DNA of 33,892 bases from Parafrankia discariae. GTDB lineage: Bacteria; Actinomycetota; Actinomycetes; Frankiales; Frankiaceae. The stretch covers positions 98,288-132,179 of the forward strand of contig NZ_KB891148.1 of the NCBI RefSeq assembly GCF_000373365.1, in the 5' to 3' direction. The translations under genes were made by a program, and so were the position numbers. The notes under the pieces were generated by a model that saw only the letters and a program-made list of their open reading frames with translations, was not told the origin of the DNA and did not search any database. Each line of letters opens with the position of its first letter. The stretch's first letter is position 1. Positions 1-7,498 of the stretch are shown one piece after another.

Positions 1-705
1 GCCGGGGCCGGGGCCGGTGGGCCGCGTTCCCGCCGGGGCGCCGAGACGAGGGCACGTCTCGTCGACGGCGCGCAGGCGGTCTTCGCGGAGAAGGGCTACC
101 ACGAGACCCGGGTCGCGGACATCGCCGAACGCGCCGGCCTGTCGCACGGCTCCTTCTACCACTACTTCGATTCGAAGGAGCAGATCTTCCGGGAGGTCGC
201 CGCGGTCGTCGACGCCGCCCTGAGCGCCGGGATGAAGATCATCCTCGCCCGGAACTCCCGCGCGTCGCCGCACGAGCGGCTGACCGAGGCGATCCGCGTC
301 CACTTCGAGGCGTACCGCGCGCAGGCCCGGATCATGAGCGTGATCGAGCAGGTCTCCCGGCACGACGAGCAGGTCTACACCCTGTGGACCCAGCTGTTCG
401 GCCGGCACTCGGACGACGTCGCCCACTCCATCGAACAGCTGCAGCGCCACCGGCTCGCCGACCCCGCGCTCGACCCGGCCGTCGCCGCCGCCGCGCTCGG
501 CGCGATGATGTGGCGCTTCGCCGAGCAGTGGCTGGTGCAGGGCCAGCCCGGGTGCGACTTCGACGTCGGCATCGAGCAGATCACCAGGCTGTTCGTGAAC
601 GCGCTCCAGCTGCGCGACCCCGCGGAGCCGCCCGACGAGCCGCCCCACGACGGGCCGCCCAGGCCCCCGGCACCGAGACCACACACCCCAGGTGGGACCA
701 CATGA
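1..705 (+). CDS. TetR/AcrR family transcriptional regulator (5' partial)
   Basis: The reading frame is open from the first base, so the start lies outside the window; about 234 codons are visible. Residues about 20-65 form a typical TetR helix-turn-helix: an ARLVDGAQAVF helix, a KGYHETRVADIAERAGLSHG turn and recognition segment, then SFYHYFDSKEQIF. The rest is an all-helical ligand-binding domain with a proline-rich tail. Proteins of this family are DNA-binding repressors released by small hydrophobic ligands. The stop codon overlaps the ATG of the following SDR gene (ATGA at 702-705), so the two are co-translated and the SDR or its neighbours are the likely targets. The ligand cannot be told from sequence. 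An internal ATG at 232 is not the start because the HTH lies upstream of it in the same frame. Confidence 0.9.
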   Translation, partial: AGAGAGGPRSRRGAETRARLVDGAQAVFAEKGYHETRVADIAERAGLSHGSFYHYFDSKEQIFREVAAVVDAALSAGMKIILARNSRASPHERLTEAIRVHFEAYRAQARIMSVIEQVSRHDEQVYTLWTQLFGRHSDDVAHSIEQLQRHRLADPALDPAVAAAALGAMMWRFAEQWLVQGQPGCDFDVGIEQITRLFVNALQLRDPAEPPDEPPHDGPPRPPAPRPHTPGGTT

Positions 706-1493
706 CTACGCCGATGACCGACCTGCTGGACCTGACCGGCCGGGTGGCCATCGTCACCGGTGGTGGAACGGGCATCGGGGCGGCGACCGCGCGGCTGCTC
801 GCCGCCCACGGCGCCGACGTGGCCATCGCCGCGCGCACCGTCGACGACCTGGAGCGGACCGCGGCGGACGTCCGGGCCGCCACCGACCACCGCTGCCTGC
901 CCGTGCCGACGGACGTCAAGGACGAACAACAGGTGATCCGGCTGGTGCGGCGCACCGTCGAGGAGCTGGGCCGGGTCGACATCCTGGTCAACAACGCCGG
1001 CGGCACCCGCCTGGGCCCGCTCTCCGCGCTGCCGACCAGAGCCTGGGACGCCAGCTTCGACCTCAATGTGCGGGCGGCCTACTTCTGCACCCGGGAGGCC
1101 GGCCGCCACCTGGTGGCGCAGCGCTCGGGCGCGATCGTCAACATCTCCTCGGACGCCGGCCTGCACGGGGTCCGCGGCGGCGCGCACTACGCCTCGTCCA
1201 AGGCCGCGCTGCAGATGTTCACGACGGTCACCGCGGCCGAGTGGGGATGCCACGGGGTGCGCGCCAACTGTCTCGCCGTCGGGCCGGTCGCCTCCGAACG
1301 GGCGGTCGAGGCGTGGCGCGTCGCCGGCATCGACACGTCCGAGTTCAGCACCACCCCGCTGGGCCGCCCGGGGACGCCCGCGGAGGTCGCGAACGCGGTC
1401 CTGTTCTTCGCCAGCGACGCCGCGTCCTACATCACCGGGCAGACCCTCGCCGTCGACGGCGGCCCGAGCCTGGGCGGAATCCGTGACACCTGA
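702..1493 (+). CDS. SDR family NAD(P)-dependent oxidoreductase
   Basis: Classical short-chain dehydrogenase/reductase of 263 aa, the usual length. It has the nucleotide-binding motif TGGGTGIG near residue 20, NNAGG near residue 102, the catalytic Ser in NISSDAG and the catalytic YASSK (Tyr/Lys) motif, and it ends with the common TGQTLAVDGG segment. The catalytic residues look intact, so it should reduce a ketone or oxidise an alcohol using NAD(P)H. The substrate is not predictable. The start at 702 is chosen because it overlaps the stop of the TetR gene (ATGA) and places the Rossmann motif at the normal distance from the N terminus. The same frame is open upstream to 384 but only as a shadow of the TetR gene. 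Confidence 0.93.
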   Translation: MTTPMTDLLDLTGRVAIVTGGGTGIGAATARLLAAHGADVAIAARTVDDLERTAADVRAATDHRCLPVPTDVKDEQQVIRLVRRTVEELGRVDILVNNAGGTRLGPLSALPTRAWDASFDLNVRAAYFCTREAGRHLVAQRSGAIVNISSDAGLHGVRGGAHYASSKAALQMFTTVTAAEWGCHGVRANCLAVGPVASERAVEAWRVAGIDTSEFSTTPLGRPGTPAEVANAVLFFASDAASYITGQTLAVDGGPSLGGIRDT

Positions 1494-1578
1494 GGCGCGG
1501 CGGCGGGAGGCCGAAGGGACCGGCGGGACGGGACTCGCGACAGGTCCGCTCCGCGCGTCCCACCCGTGACCATGGGGC

Positions 1579-2262
1579 GTGGCACGGACGACGGCTGACG
1601 GCCCGGCAGGAACGGCGGACACAGCAGGCACGGCGGGTTCGCCGGGTGGAAGCGGCCGGTTCTGGGAGGACCGCTACCGGCAGACCGACCGGATGTGGAG
1701 CGGGGCCCCCGACGAGCTGCTCGTCCGGGAGGTCGGCGGGCTGCCGCCCGCGACGGCGCTGGACCTGGGGTGTGGCGAGGGCGGTGACGCCGTCTGGCTG
1801 GCCGCTCAGGGCTGGCGGGTCACCGCGGTCGACGTCTCCCCCACCGCGCTGGCCCGGGCCGCCGGCGCCGCGACTGCCGCCGGGGTCGCCGAGCTGGTCA
1901 CCTGGCGGTGCGAGGATCTGGCCGACGGCGTTCCCGAGGGCTCCTTCGACCTCGTCCTCGCCATGTTCCTGCACTCCCCGGTCGGCATGCCGCGCGCGCG
2001 GGTGCTCCGGGCCGCCGCCGGACGGGTGGCGCCCGGCGGGACGCTGCTGGTGGTCGGGCACGCCGGCGCCCCGTCCTGGGAGCCGAGGAGAAAACCCCAC
2101 ACCCGCCTCGCCGGTCCCGACGACGTCCTGGCCGAGCTGGGCGCGGCCACCGGGGGCTGGACGGTGGAGCTGCGGGAGATGTACGAGGCACCCATGTCCC
2201 GCCCGAACGGCCAGGTGGGCTTCCGGGTCGAGAACGCCCTGCGCCTGCGACGTCCGACCTGA
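1579..2262 (+). CDS. Class I SAM-dependent methyltransferase
   Basis: A 227-aa protein with a Rossmann-type methyltransferase core. Motif I is LDLGCGEGGDA at about residues 61-71, followed by an acidic VTAVDVSPTAL strand (motif II), the DLVLAMFLHSP segment and a GGTLLVVGHAG strand. The layout FWEDRYRQTDRMWSG-PDELL upstream of motif I resembles TehB/thiopurine-type small-molecule methyltransferases. Substrate unknown. The GTG at 1579 is the given start; the first 25 residues are a low-complexity Ala/Gly/Thr stretch, so the real start could be a little downstream. It follows the SDR gene by 85 bp in the same direction and may share its transcript. Confidence 0.85.
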   Translation: MARTTADGPAGTADTAGTAGSPGGSGRFWEDRYRQTDRMWSGAPDELLVREVGGLPPATALDLGCGEGGDAVWLAAQGWRVTAVDVSPTALARAAGAATAAGVAELVTWRCEDLADGVPEGSFDLVLAMFLHSPVGMPRARVLRAAAGRVAPGGTLLVVGHAGAPSWEPRRKPHTRLAGPDDVLAELGAATGGWTVELREMYEAPMSRPNGQVGFRVENALRLRRPT

Positions 2263-2324
2263 CCGGCGGCGTCCCCGCAACCGGCGACCGCCCGGTGCCG
2301 GGCCGGGGGCACGAACGAGAACGA

Positions 2325-2354
2325 CCCCGTGCCCCATGGTCACGGGGCACGGGG
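2325..2354. terminator. Hairpin between convergent genes
   Basis: Perfect inverted repeat with 11-bp arms (CCCCGTGCCCC at 2325-2335 and its complement at 2344-2354) around an 8-nt loop. It lies between the plus-strand methyltransferase and the minus-strand thiolase-like gene, where a bidirectional terminator is expected. There is no T-tract, as is common in high-GC actinomycetes. Confidence 0.65.
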
Positions 2355-2404
2355 CACGGGGCCGAACGGCCGGCCGCGGCAGCCGTCGGGTGACGCGGTC
2401 AGCC

Positions 2405-2460
2405 GGCGATCAGGCGATCAGGCGATCAGGTGGTCAGGTGGTCAGGTGGTCAGGTGGTCA
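2405..2460. repeat. Octamer tandem repeat, 7 copies of two variants
   Basis: Seven contiguous 8-bp units: three GGCGATCA followed by four GGTGGTCA. The array runs into the 3' end of the minus-strand thiolase-like gene: its stop codon (complement of TCA at 2450-2452) and last codons lie inside the repeat. The two unit types differ at two positions and are not interleaved, which suggests block expansion by slippage. Confidence 0.95.
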
Positions 2461-3595
2461 CGATCGAGACACCGGCCGTGCCGGGCGCGCCGTAGAGCTG
2501 GGCGTAGCCGACCCTCGGGTTGCCGGGCACCTGCCGGTCACCGGCCTGCCCGCGCAGCTGGAGGACCAGCTCGTGGATCTGGCGCAGGCCGGAGGCGCCG
2601 ACGGGCTCGCCGTTGGCGATCAGCCCGCCGTCGGTGTTGACCGGCAGCCGGCCGCCGATCTCGGTGGCGCCCTCGGCGAGCAGCTTCTCCTGGTCTCCGT
2701 CCGCGCAGAAGCCGTTCTCCGCCATGTGCATGATCTCGGCACCGGAGTCGGTGTCCTGGACCTGGATGACGTCGACGTCCTCCGGGCCGATGCCCGCGGT
2801 CTCGTAGGCCGCCTTCGACGCGAACACCGTGGGGGCCTCGGCGTGCTCCACCGCGGCCCAGGAGCTGTGCACCTCGTGCGCGCCGTAGGTACGGGTCCGC
2901 AGCGTGCTCGCCCGCAGGTAGATGGGGTTGGACGTGTACTGCCGGGCGATGTCGGCGCGGCACAGGATGATCGCCGCGGCGCCCTCGTCCGGACTGCAGA
3001 ACATGTACTTCGTCAGCGGGAAGTTGAGCATCTGCGAGGTGAGGATCTCGTCCTCGGTCAGCGCCTTGCGGCGGAAGGCGTTGGGGTTCAGCACGCCGTT
3101 GCGGTAGTTCTTCGCCGCCACCCGGGCCAGCGTCCGGTGCGAGATCCCGTGGTCGTGCATGTAGCGGTTGATCTTCATCCCGAAGAACTTCGTCGTCAGG
3201 AAGTGACCGATGTCGCCGTACCAGGGCGGGGCGCTGTAGTGGACGGGGTCGGCCGTGAAGGCGCCGAAGGCGTGCTTGTCCATGCCCACCGCGAGGCCGA
3301 TGTCGTACTTGCCGTAGCGGATCGCGTCGGCGGTCAGCTCCAGCGCGGTCGCGGCGGTCGCGCAGCCGTTGTAGACGTCCATGAACGGGATCCCGGTGAG
3401 GCCGAGCAGGCCCACGACCGCGTCGGGGTTGTCCACCTCACAGCTCCCGCCGAAGGCGAACTGGACCTGCTTCCACTCGAGGCCGGCGTCGGCGAGCGCG
3501 GAGCGGACCGCCTCGGCGCCCATCTGGATCGCGGACTTGTTGCCGAAGCGCCCGAAGGGGTGGATGCCCACCCCGATGATCGCGACGTCCTCCAT
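2450..3595 (-). CDS. Thiolase-fold lipid-transfer-type protein (Ltp2-like aldolase subunit)
   Basis: A 381-aa thiolase-superfamily protein. The N-terminal Cys motif is present (NGCATAAT, Cys78), but the C-terminal thiolase signatures are changed: the usual GHPxGxSG reads NGEPVGASG (Glu330 for His), and the usual Cys-containing CxGGG loop reads QLYGAPGTAG (Tyr368). This pattern is typical of the SCP-x/Ltp2 branch, whose studied members work with a DUF35 protein as retro-aldolases on acyl-CoA intermediates, for example in steroid side-chain removal, rather than as Claisen thiolases. The immediately upstream gene is exactly such a DUF35 protein, with 1 nt between its stop and this ATG. A GGGAGG ribosome-binding site lies inside the end of the upstream gene. 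The role in acyl-CoA chain shortening is inferred from family and pairing. Confidence 0.88.
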   Translation of the reverse strand: MEDVAIIGVGIHPFGRFGNKSAIQMGAEAVRSALADAGLEWKQVQFAFGGSCEVDNPDAVVGLLGLTGIPFMDVYNGCATAATALELTADAIRYGKYDIGLAVGMDKHAFGAFTADPVHYSAPPWYGDIGHFLTTKFFGMKINRYMHDHGISHRTLARVAAKNYRNGVLNPNAFRRKALTEDEILTSQMLNFPLTKYMFCSPDEGAAAIILCRADIARQYTSNPIYLRASTLRTRTYGAHEVHSSWAAVEHAEAPTVFASKAAYETAGIGPEDVDVIQVQDTDSGAEIMHMAENGFCADGDQEKLLAEGATEIGGRLPVNTDGGLIANGEPVGASGLRQIHELVLQLRGQAGDRQVPGNPRVGYAQLYGAPGTAGVSIVTT

Positions 3596-3596
3596 G

Positions 3597-4028
3597 TCAG
3601 TTTCCTCCCTCGGACGGCGCGAACGCGTACGACATGACCTGGGTACCGTCCTCGTCGGTACGGAACGGGTAGATCACCAGCTCGAGCCCCATCCCGAACC
3701 TGATCTCGTCGGCCTTGCTGATGGTCAGGCGGCCCTCGACACGCACGTCGTCGCCGAGCTGCACGAGGCCCACCGCGAACGGCTTGAAGGTCTCCGGCGT
3801 CTCACCGCTGGCGTAGGGCTCCTTGGGCAGGAACTCCTGGGTGGTCCACGTCCACAGCGTGCCCTCGCGCGGCAGCAGGCGCTGCTCCATCTCGAGCTTG
3901 CCGCAGCGCGGGCAGGAATCCTGCGCGGGGAATGTGACCGCCGCGCAGCTGCGGCAGCGGGAGCCGATCAGCTGTGGTTTCTCCGCGGGCCAGGTGAACA
4001 CGTCGGGTGCAAAGGGAATCTGTGCCAT
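3597..4028 (-). CDS. Zn-ribbon/OB-fold DUF35 protein, partner of the thiolase-like subunit
   Basis: A 143-aa protein with an N-terminal rubredoxin-like zinc ribbon (CRSC at about residues 26-29 and CPRC near 39-42), followed by an OB-fold that binds acyl-CoA in family members. DUF35 proteins or domains (as in ChsH2) form complexes with Ltp2-type thiolase homologues, and the gene order here matches. The start at 4028 (MAQIPFAPD) is preferred over an in-frame ATG at 4079 because AGGAG sits 8 nt upstream and the extra 17 residues do not look like the family. It is the first gene of a two-gene minus-strand operon. Confidence 0.88.
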   Translation of the reverse strand: MAQIPFAPDVFTWPAEKPQLIGSRCRSCAAVTFPAQDSCPRCGKLEMEQRLLPREGTLWTWTTQEFLPKEPYASGETPETFKPFAVGLVQLGDDVRVEGRLTISKADEIRFGMGLELVIYPFRTDEDGTQVMSYAFAPSEGGN

Positions 4029-4046
4029 CAGAACACTCCTAGCCTG

Positions 4047-4069
4047 GTGACCGGCCACGGACAGGTCAC
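4047..4069. promoter_or_regulatory. Candidate operator dyad upstream of the DUF35 gene
   Basis: GTGACC and its complement GGTCAC are separated by 11 bp, 19-41 bp upstream of the DUF35 start codon. Position and symmetry would suit a dimeric repressor, but 6-bp arms can arise by chance. Confidence 0.3.
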
Positions 4070-4371
4070 TAAAAATCATCCGGATGTCGGCCGGCGGAGG
4101 CCACGGCGCTCAGCTCGGCATCAGACGTCTTCGGCGGGTCACACCGGGGCCACCGCGCGCGGAGGCTGCGCGGACGTGGGTGGCCGGGTGCCGCCGACCG
4201 CGTGGGTCGCGGGCCGGCGCACGGCCGGGACGAGGACGAGCAACGGGATCCGGCCCTCCACATCGTGCGGATCGTGCGCCGGGCGGCCGGCGGTCAGCGG
4301 GTCGCCCGAAGGCGCGCAGCCCCCGGGTAGGGGCAGCATATGCACATTCCCGACGCACCCGCACGGGAAGC

Positions 4372-4416
4372 GATCGGGCTCCGGACCGGGCCCGGGGCCC
4401 GGTCCGGAGCCCGATC
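4372..4416. repeat. Perfect 45-bp palindrome with 22-bp arms
   Basis: The left arm at 4372-4393 (starting GATCGGGCTCCGGACC) is exactly complementary to the right arm at 4395-4416, with a single G at the centre. As RNA it would make a very stable hairpin. It lies mid-way between two divergent genes, so a simple terminator role is not obvious. It may be a dispersed palindromic element or a structured regulatory site. Confidence 0.9.
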
Positions 4417-4668
4417 AGAGCCGAGCCGGATCCGGGCTGGCTGGTACGGGACGACCTCGGGATGGCGCGGGTGACGGCCGGCACGCCCACCCAAATCGAC
4501 ACCGCCAGTAGCGCGTACCGGCACGTCACCTCGCACTTTCGGGAATCCGCCGCGGACGGGTGACCTACGGTCATGACGAGTGCGTTCCGGCTGCTGAATG
4601 GGTAGGAAGAGCTCTCGGGTACCGCCCGGCGCCCAGCCAGCCATGCTTTCGACACGACGAGGTGGCCA

Positions 4669-5091
4669 GTGAGCCTTAGCATCCGCAACAAGCTGACCGG
4701 AACCGTAAGCGAGATCACCCGGGGGGCGGTGATGAGCACCGTACTGATCACGCTGCCCGGCGGGCAGAGCCTGACCGCGGCGGTGACGCTGGACGCCGTC
4801 GACGACCTCGGCCTCAAGGAGGGCTCGGGGGTCGACGTCCTGATCAAGTCCACCGAGATCTCGCTGGCCACCGGCAGTGTGGACGGCCTGAGCATCCGCA
4901 ACCAGCTGCGCGGCACCGTCTCGGGCATCGAGACCGGCGGCGCCATGGCCGTGGCGCACGTCACCCTCGAGCAGGGCGGCGAGCTCACCGCGGCGATCAC
5001 CCTCGCCGCCGCGACCGAGCTCGGCCTGTCCGCGGGCACCGCGGTGACCGCCCTGGTCAAGTCGACCGAGGTGGCCGTCGCCGCGGCCTGA
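4669..5091 (+). CDS. Tandem Mop (TOBE) molybdate-binding protein, molbindin-like
   Basis: A 140-aa protein made of two clear repeats of about 68 residues, beginning LSIRNKLTGTVSEI (residue 3) and LSIRNQLRGTVSGI (about residue 74). Each continues through a beta-strand segment to the closing VLIKSTEISLA / ALVKSTEVAVA motif, the signature of the Mop/TOBE domain. Di-Mop proteins (molbindins) bind molybdate or tungstate oxyanions and are thought to store or buffer them in the cytoplasm. No molybdate transporter or molybdoenzyme gene lies in the window. The start is GTG at 4669, with a GAGGTGG ribosome-binding site just upstream. Confidence 0.9.
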   Translation: MSLSIRNKLTGTVSEITRGAVMSTVLITLPGGQSLTAAVTLDAVDDLGLKEGSGVDVLIKSTEISLATGSVDGLSIRNQLRGTVSGIETGGAMAVAHVTLEQGGELTAAITLAAATELGLSAGTAVTALVKSTEVAVAAA

Positions 5092-5171
5092 CGGGCCAGG
5101 GGGTGAGCCCCGTCCGGCCGGGGGCAGCCCCGTGGCCTCCGGGTCGCGGGGACAGCCCCAACCCACAAAAG

Positions 5172-5204
5172 TCCGCACCTGCGGATAAAACAAGCTGATA
5201 GCTT
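5172..5204. promoter_or_regulatory. Two adjacent dyads upstream of the tryptophan/AurF operon
   Basis: TCCGCA-CC-TGCGGA (5172-5185) and AAGCT-GAT-AGCTT (5192-5204) lie in a locally AT-richer stretch 63-95 bp upstream of the first gene. They are candidate operators or promoter-proximal sites. I find no clear -35/-10 pair. Confidence 0.4.
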
Positions 5205-5266
5205 CGCATCCACGGACGTAGAGCAAGGTCGGGTTCAGGGGACGTTCGGCTTGGAGGGGGCGCCAG

Positions 5267-6103
5267 GTGCAGGACAACACTCGCTCCGCCGGCCGTACCC
5301 GGCCGCGGAACGTACTCGTGACCGGCGGGTCGAGCGGGATCGGCCGGGCCACCGTGCGCCAGTTCGCCCGGCACGGCGACACCGTCTGGTTCACCTACGC
5401 GTCCGGCCGGGAGCGTGCCGCCGCCCTCCTGGCCGAAACAGGGCGGGAGAACGGCGCCGACCTCCGTGCCTTCGAATTCCGCCAGGGTGACCGGGAAAGT
5501 CACCGGAACCTGGCAGAAGCTCTTCCCGGGCCGGTCGACATCCTCGTCAACAATGCCGCCGTCGGTACCCGGACGATAACCCGGTACGTCGCCGATCCCG
5601 AGGCTCGCGACGAGGCTTTCCTGCGCATCAACTGCCTCGGGCCGCTCTGGCTCGCCCGGCAGTTCCTGCCGGCGATGACGGAACGCGGCTACGGAAAAAT
5701 CATCAACATCTCCAGTGTGGGCGGCGGGGTGACGCAGTTCCCTGGTTTCGACATCGCGGACGGCATCAGCAAGGCCGCGCTCGCCTACCTGACCCGCCAT
5801 CTGGCCGCCGAGCTCGCCCACTCCCCCGTCGACGTGATGGCGCTCTGCCCCGGCGCGGTGGACACCACGATGCTGCGGGAGAGCACGCTGGACCCGCTTC
5901 CCCCGGACGCGCGCGCCGCGCTGGAGGCCGGGCTGCCGAAGGGACGACTGATCCGGCCCGAGGAGGTCGCGGCCGCCGTCTGGTGGCTGTGCCAGGACGA
6001 GTCCCGGCTGCTGCACGGCTCGGTCCTGGACGCCTCGATGGGGCTGGGCGTGCATCCCGGCCTGCTCACCGGCCGGGAGAGCGGCCGGGAGGTGACCGGC
6101 TGA
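5267..6103 (+). CDS. SDR-family protein lacking the catalytic tyrosine
   Basis: A 278-aa SDR-fold protein. The NAD(P)-binding motif TGGSSGIG (about residue 19) is intact, NNAG reads NNAA, and the catalytic Ser is in NISSVGG. At the YxxxK site the sequence is DGISK: Lys is kept, but the Tyr that donates the proton in classical SDRs is Asp. It may use another acid, act as a non-oxidoreductive SDR or have a regulatory or structural role. The GTG start at 5267 has GGAGGGGG 6 nt upstream. It is the first gene of a five-gene run; its TGA overlaps the next ATG (TGATG at 6101-6105). The product of this protein in the pathway is unknown. Confidence 0.88.
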   Translation: MQDNTRSAGRTRPRNVLVTGGSSGIGRATVRQFARHGDTVWFTYASGRERAAALLAETGRENGADLRAFEFRQGDRESHRNLAEALPGPVDILVNNAAVGTRTITRYVADPEARDEAFLRINCLGPLWLARQFLPAMTERGYGKIINISSVGGGVTQFPGFDIADGISKAALAYLTRHLAAELAHSPVDVMALCPGAVDTTMLRESTLDPLPPDARAALEAGLPKGRLIRPEEVAAAVWWLCQDESRLLHGSVLDASMGLGVHPGLLTGRESGREVTG

Positions 6104-7497
6104 TGGTGTCCCGGCGCGCGGCGGCGCTCACGGCCCGGCCGCCGGCGATAGCCGCCGCCCATTTCCGCGCGCAGGCCGACCCCTACCACCCGCGGCGGCG
6201 GCCCGGCGGCTACCTCAACCTCGGCACCGCGGAGAACCGGTTGGTGTGGGATCTGCTCCGCCCCCGACTGGCCGCGCGCCGCCCGCCGGGCCCCGCCGAC
6301 ACCCAGTACGCGCCGCTGCACGGGGCGGCCGACTTCCGCGCGGCGCTCGCCGGTTTCCTGGGCGGCGTCTGCCGGACGGAGCTCGACCCCGACCATCTCG
6401 TCGTCGTCAGCGGGGTGAGCGCCGCGCTCGACGTCATCGCCTCGGTCCTGTGCGACCCGGGCGATGTGATCATCGTTCCGGCGCCCTACTACGGCTCGTT
6501 CGACGTCGACCTCACCGGCCGGTCCGGGGCCCGCCTGCTGCCGGTGCCGGTGCGACCCGGGCAGGCCGGTGCGGCCGGTCCGGCCGGGCAGGCCGGGCAG
6601 GCCGGGCAGGCCGGGCAGGCCGGGCAGGCCGACGGCACCGGGGCGGGCGACGACACCGGAGCTGGCGGCGGGATCGCCCGGGCGATCGACCGCGCGCTGG
6701 CCGACGCGCGGCGCCGCGGTGTCACCGTCCGCGCGGTCGCGCTGGCCTCGCCCGGCAATCCGGTCGGTCACGTGTACGGTGCGCCGCAGCTACGCGCCCT
6801 CTGCGAGGTCGCCGCCGGGTACGGGGTGGACGTCATCGCCGACGAGATCTACGCGAACTCGGTGTTCGGGCCCGCGCCGTTCGTGAGCGTCCTGGACCCG
6901 CGGGTGGACGCCGCCGGTGCCGGTACCCGCGCCCATCTGCTGTGGGGCTTCGCGAAGGACTTCGGGCTGCCCGGGTTCAAGGTCGGCGTGCTGCACTGCC
7001 CGGACCCGGAGATCCGGGCCGCGGCGCGCGCGTTCGCCTACTTCGCGCCGACCTCGACCGACACTCAGGCCGTGCTGCGGGACCTGCTCGGCGACACCGG
7101 GTGGGTCACCGGCTTCCTCGCCGAGAGCCGCCGACGGCTCGGTACCTCCTACACCCGGGCGACCGGGATGCTCACCGCGGCCGGCATCCCGTTCGTGCCC
7201 GTGGCGGCCGGGTTCTCCGTGTGGGCCGACCTGCGGGCGTGGTTGGCCGCGCCGACGTTCGCCGCCGAGCACGCGCTGTGGGAGCGGATCTTCGAGGAGC
7301 TGCGGGTGAACATCCTGCCGGGGCAGGCGTTCACCGCCCCCGAACCCGGCTGGTTCCGGATCTGCCACGCCACCGACCGGGCCGTCGTCGCCGAGGGGCT
7401 GCGGCGGATCGGTGGCCTGCCGCGGGCCGCCGGGCCCGGCCCGGCGGCGACCCCCGTCGCCACCGTGGCGGGCAGCGCCGGGCTCAGGAGGGACTGA
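6103..7497 (+). CDS. PLP-dependent class I/II aminotransferase, ACC-synthase-like
   Basis: A 464-aa fold-type I PLP enzyme. Recognisable segments are GYLNLGTAENRLVWDLL near residue 36 (ACC-synthase-like), the APYYGSFDVDL loop, ASPGNPVG (PLP-ring Asn), ADEIYANSVF (Asp/Tyr contacts) and FAKDFGLPGFKVG, whose Lys285 should form the Schiff base. The resemblance is to ACC synthases and related aminotransferases, so transamination of an amino acid or an elimination/cyclisation is possible. Between tryptophan dioxygenase and formamidase genes, kynurenine or a derivative is a reasonable substrate guess. An Ala/Gly/Gln insert at about residues 150-190 is low-complexity and not part of the usual fold. 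The start overlaps the upstream stop. Confidence 0.88.
   Translation: MVSRRAAALTARPPAIAAAHFRAQADPYHPRRRPGGYLNLGTAENRLVWDLLRPRLAARRPPGPADTQYAPLHGAADFRAALAGFLGGVCRTELDPDHLVVVSGVSAALDVIASVLCDPGDVIIVPAPYYGSFDVDLTGRSGARLLPVPVRPGQAGAAGPAGQAGQAGQAGQAGQADGTGAGDDTGAGGGIARAIDRALADARRRGVTVRAVALASPGNPVGHVYGAPQLRALCEVAAGYGVDVIADEIYANSVFGPAPFVSVLDPRVDAAGAGTRAHLLWGFAKDFGLPGFKVGVLHCPDPEIRAAARAFAYFAPTSTDTQAVLRDLLGDTGWVTGFLAESRRRLGTSYTRATGMLTAAGIPFVPVAAGFSVWADLRAWLAAPTFAAEHALWERIFEELRVNILPGQAFTAPEPGWFRICHATDRAVVAEGLRRIGGLPRAAGPGPAATPVATVAGSAGLRRD
6583..6627 (+). repeat. In-frame 9-bp tandem repeat, 5 copies
   Basis: Five exact copies of GCCGGGCAG encode Ala-Gly-Gln five times inside the PLP enzyme. The flanks (6560-6672) are degenerate versions of the same composition, so the whole Gly/Ala/Gln insert probably arose by slippage. 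The frame is preserved. Confidence 0.95.
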
Positions 7498-7498
7498 C

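Larger units (their letters stand above)
4029..4668. other. Gene-free stretch of 640 bp between divergent genes
   Basis: This lies between the minus-strand DUF35 gene and the plus-strand Mop gene, so it should hold both promoters. Long open frames cross it on both strands but none resembles a protein; they look like GC-rich shadow frames. Visible structure is the dyad at 4047-4069 and a large perfect palindrome at 4372-4416. I see no convincing RNA gene or riboswitch. Confidence 0.6.

Noticed and set aside
375-1631. Long minus-strand frame of 418 codons opposite the TetR and SDR genes
   Set aside because: Arg/Gly-rich translation without any domain; a GC-skew shadow of two clearly recognisable genes.
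1646-3637. 663-codon plus-strand frame across the methyltransferase and thiolase-like genes
   Set aside because: Low-complexity translation that runs through the repeat and opposite strand of a well-supported gene.
4110-5394. Minus-strand frames across the 4.1-5.4 kb region
   Set aside because: They overlap the convincing Mop gene and have no domain signature; the long palindrome passes through them.
6560-6672. CRISPR-like appearance of short repeats
   Set aside because: Units are 9 bp, contiguous and in frame within a gene; no spacers.
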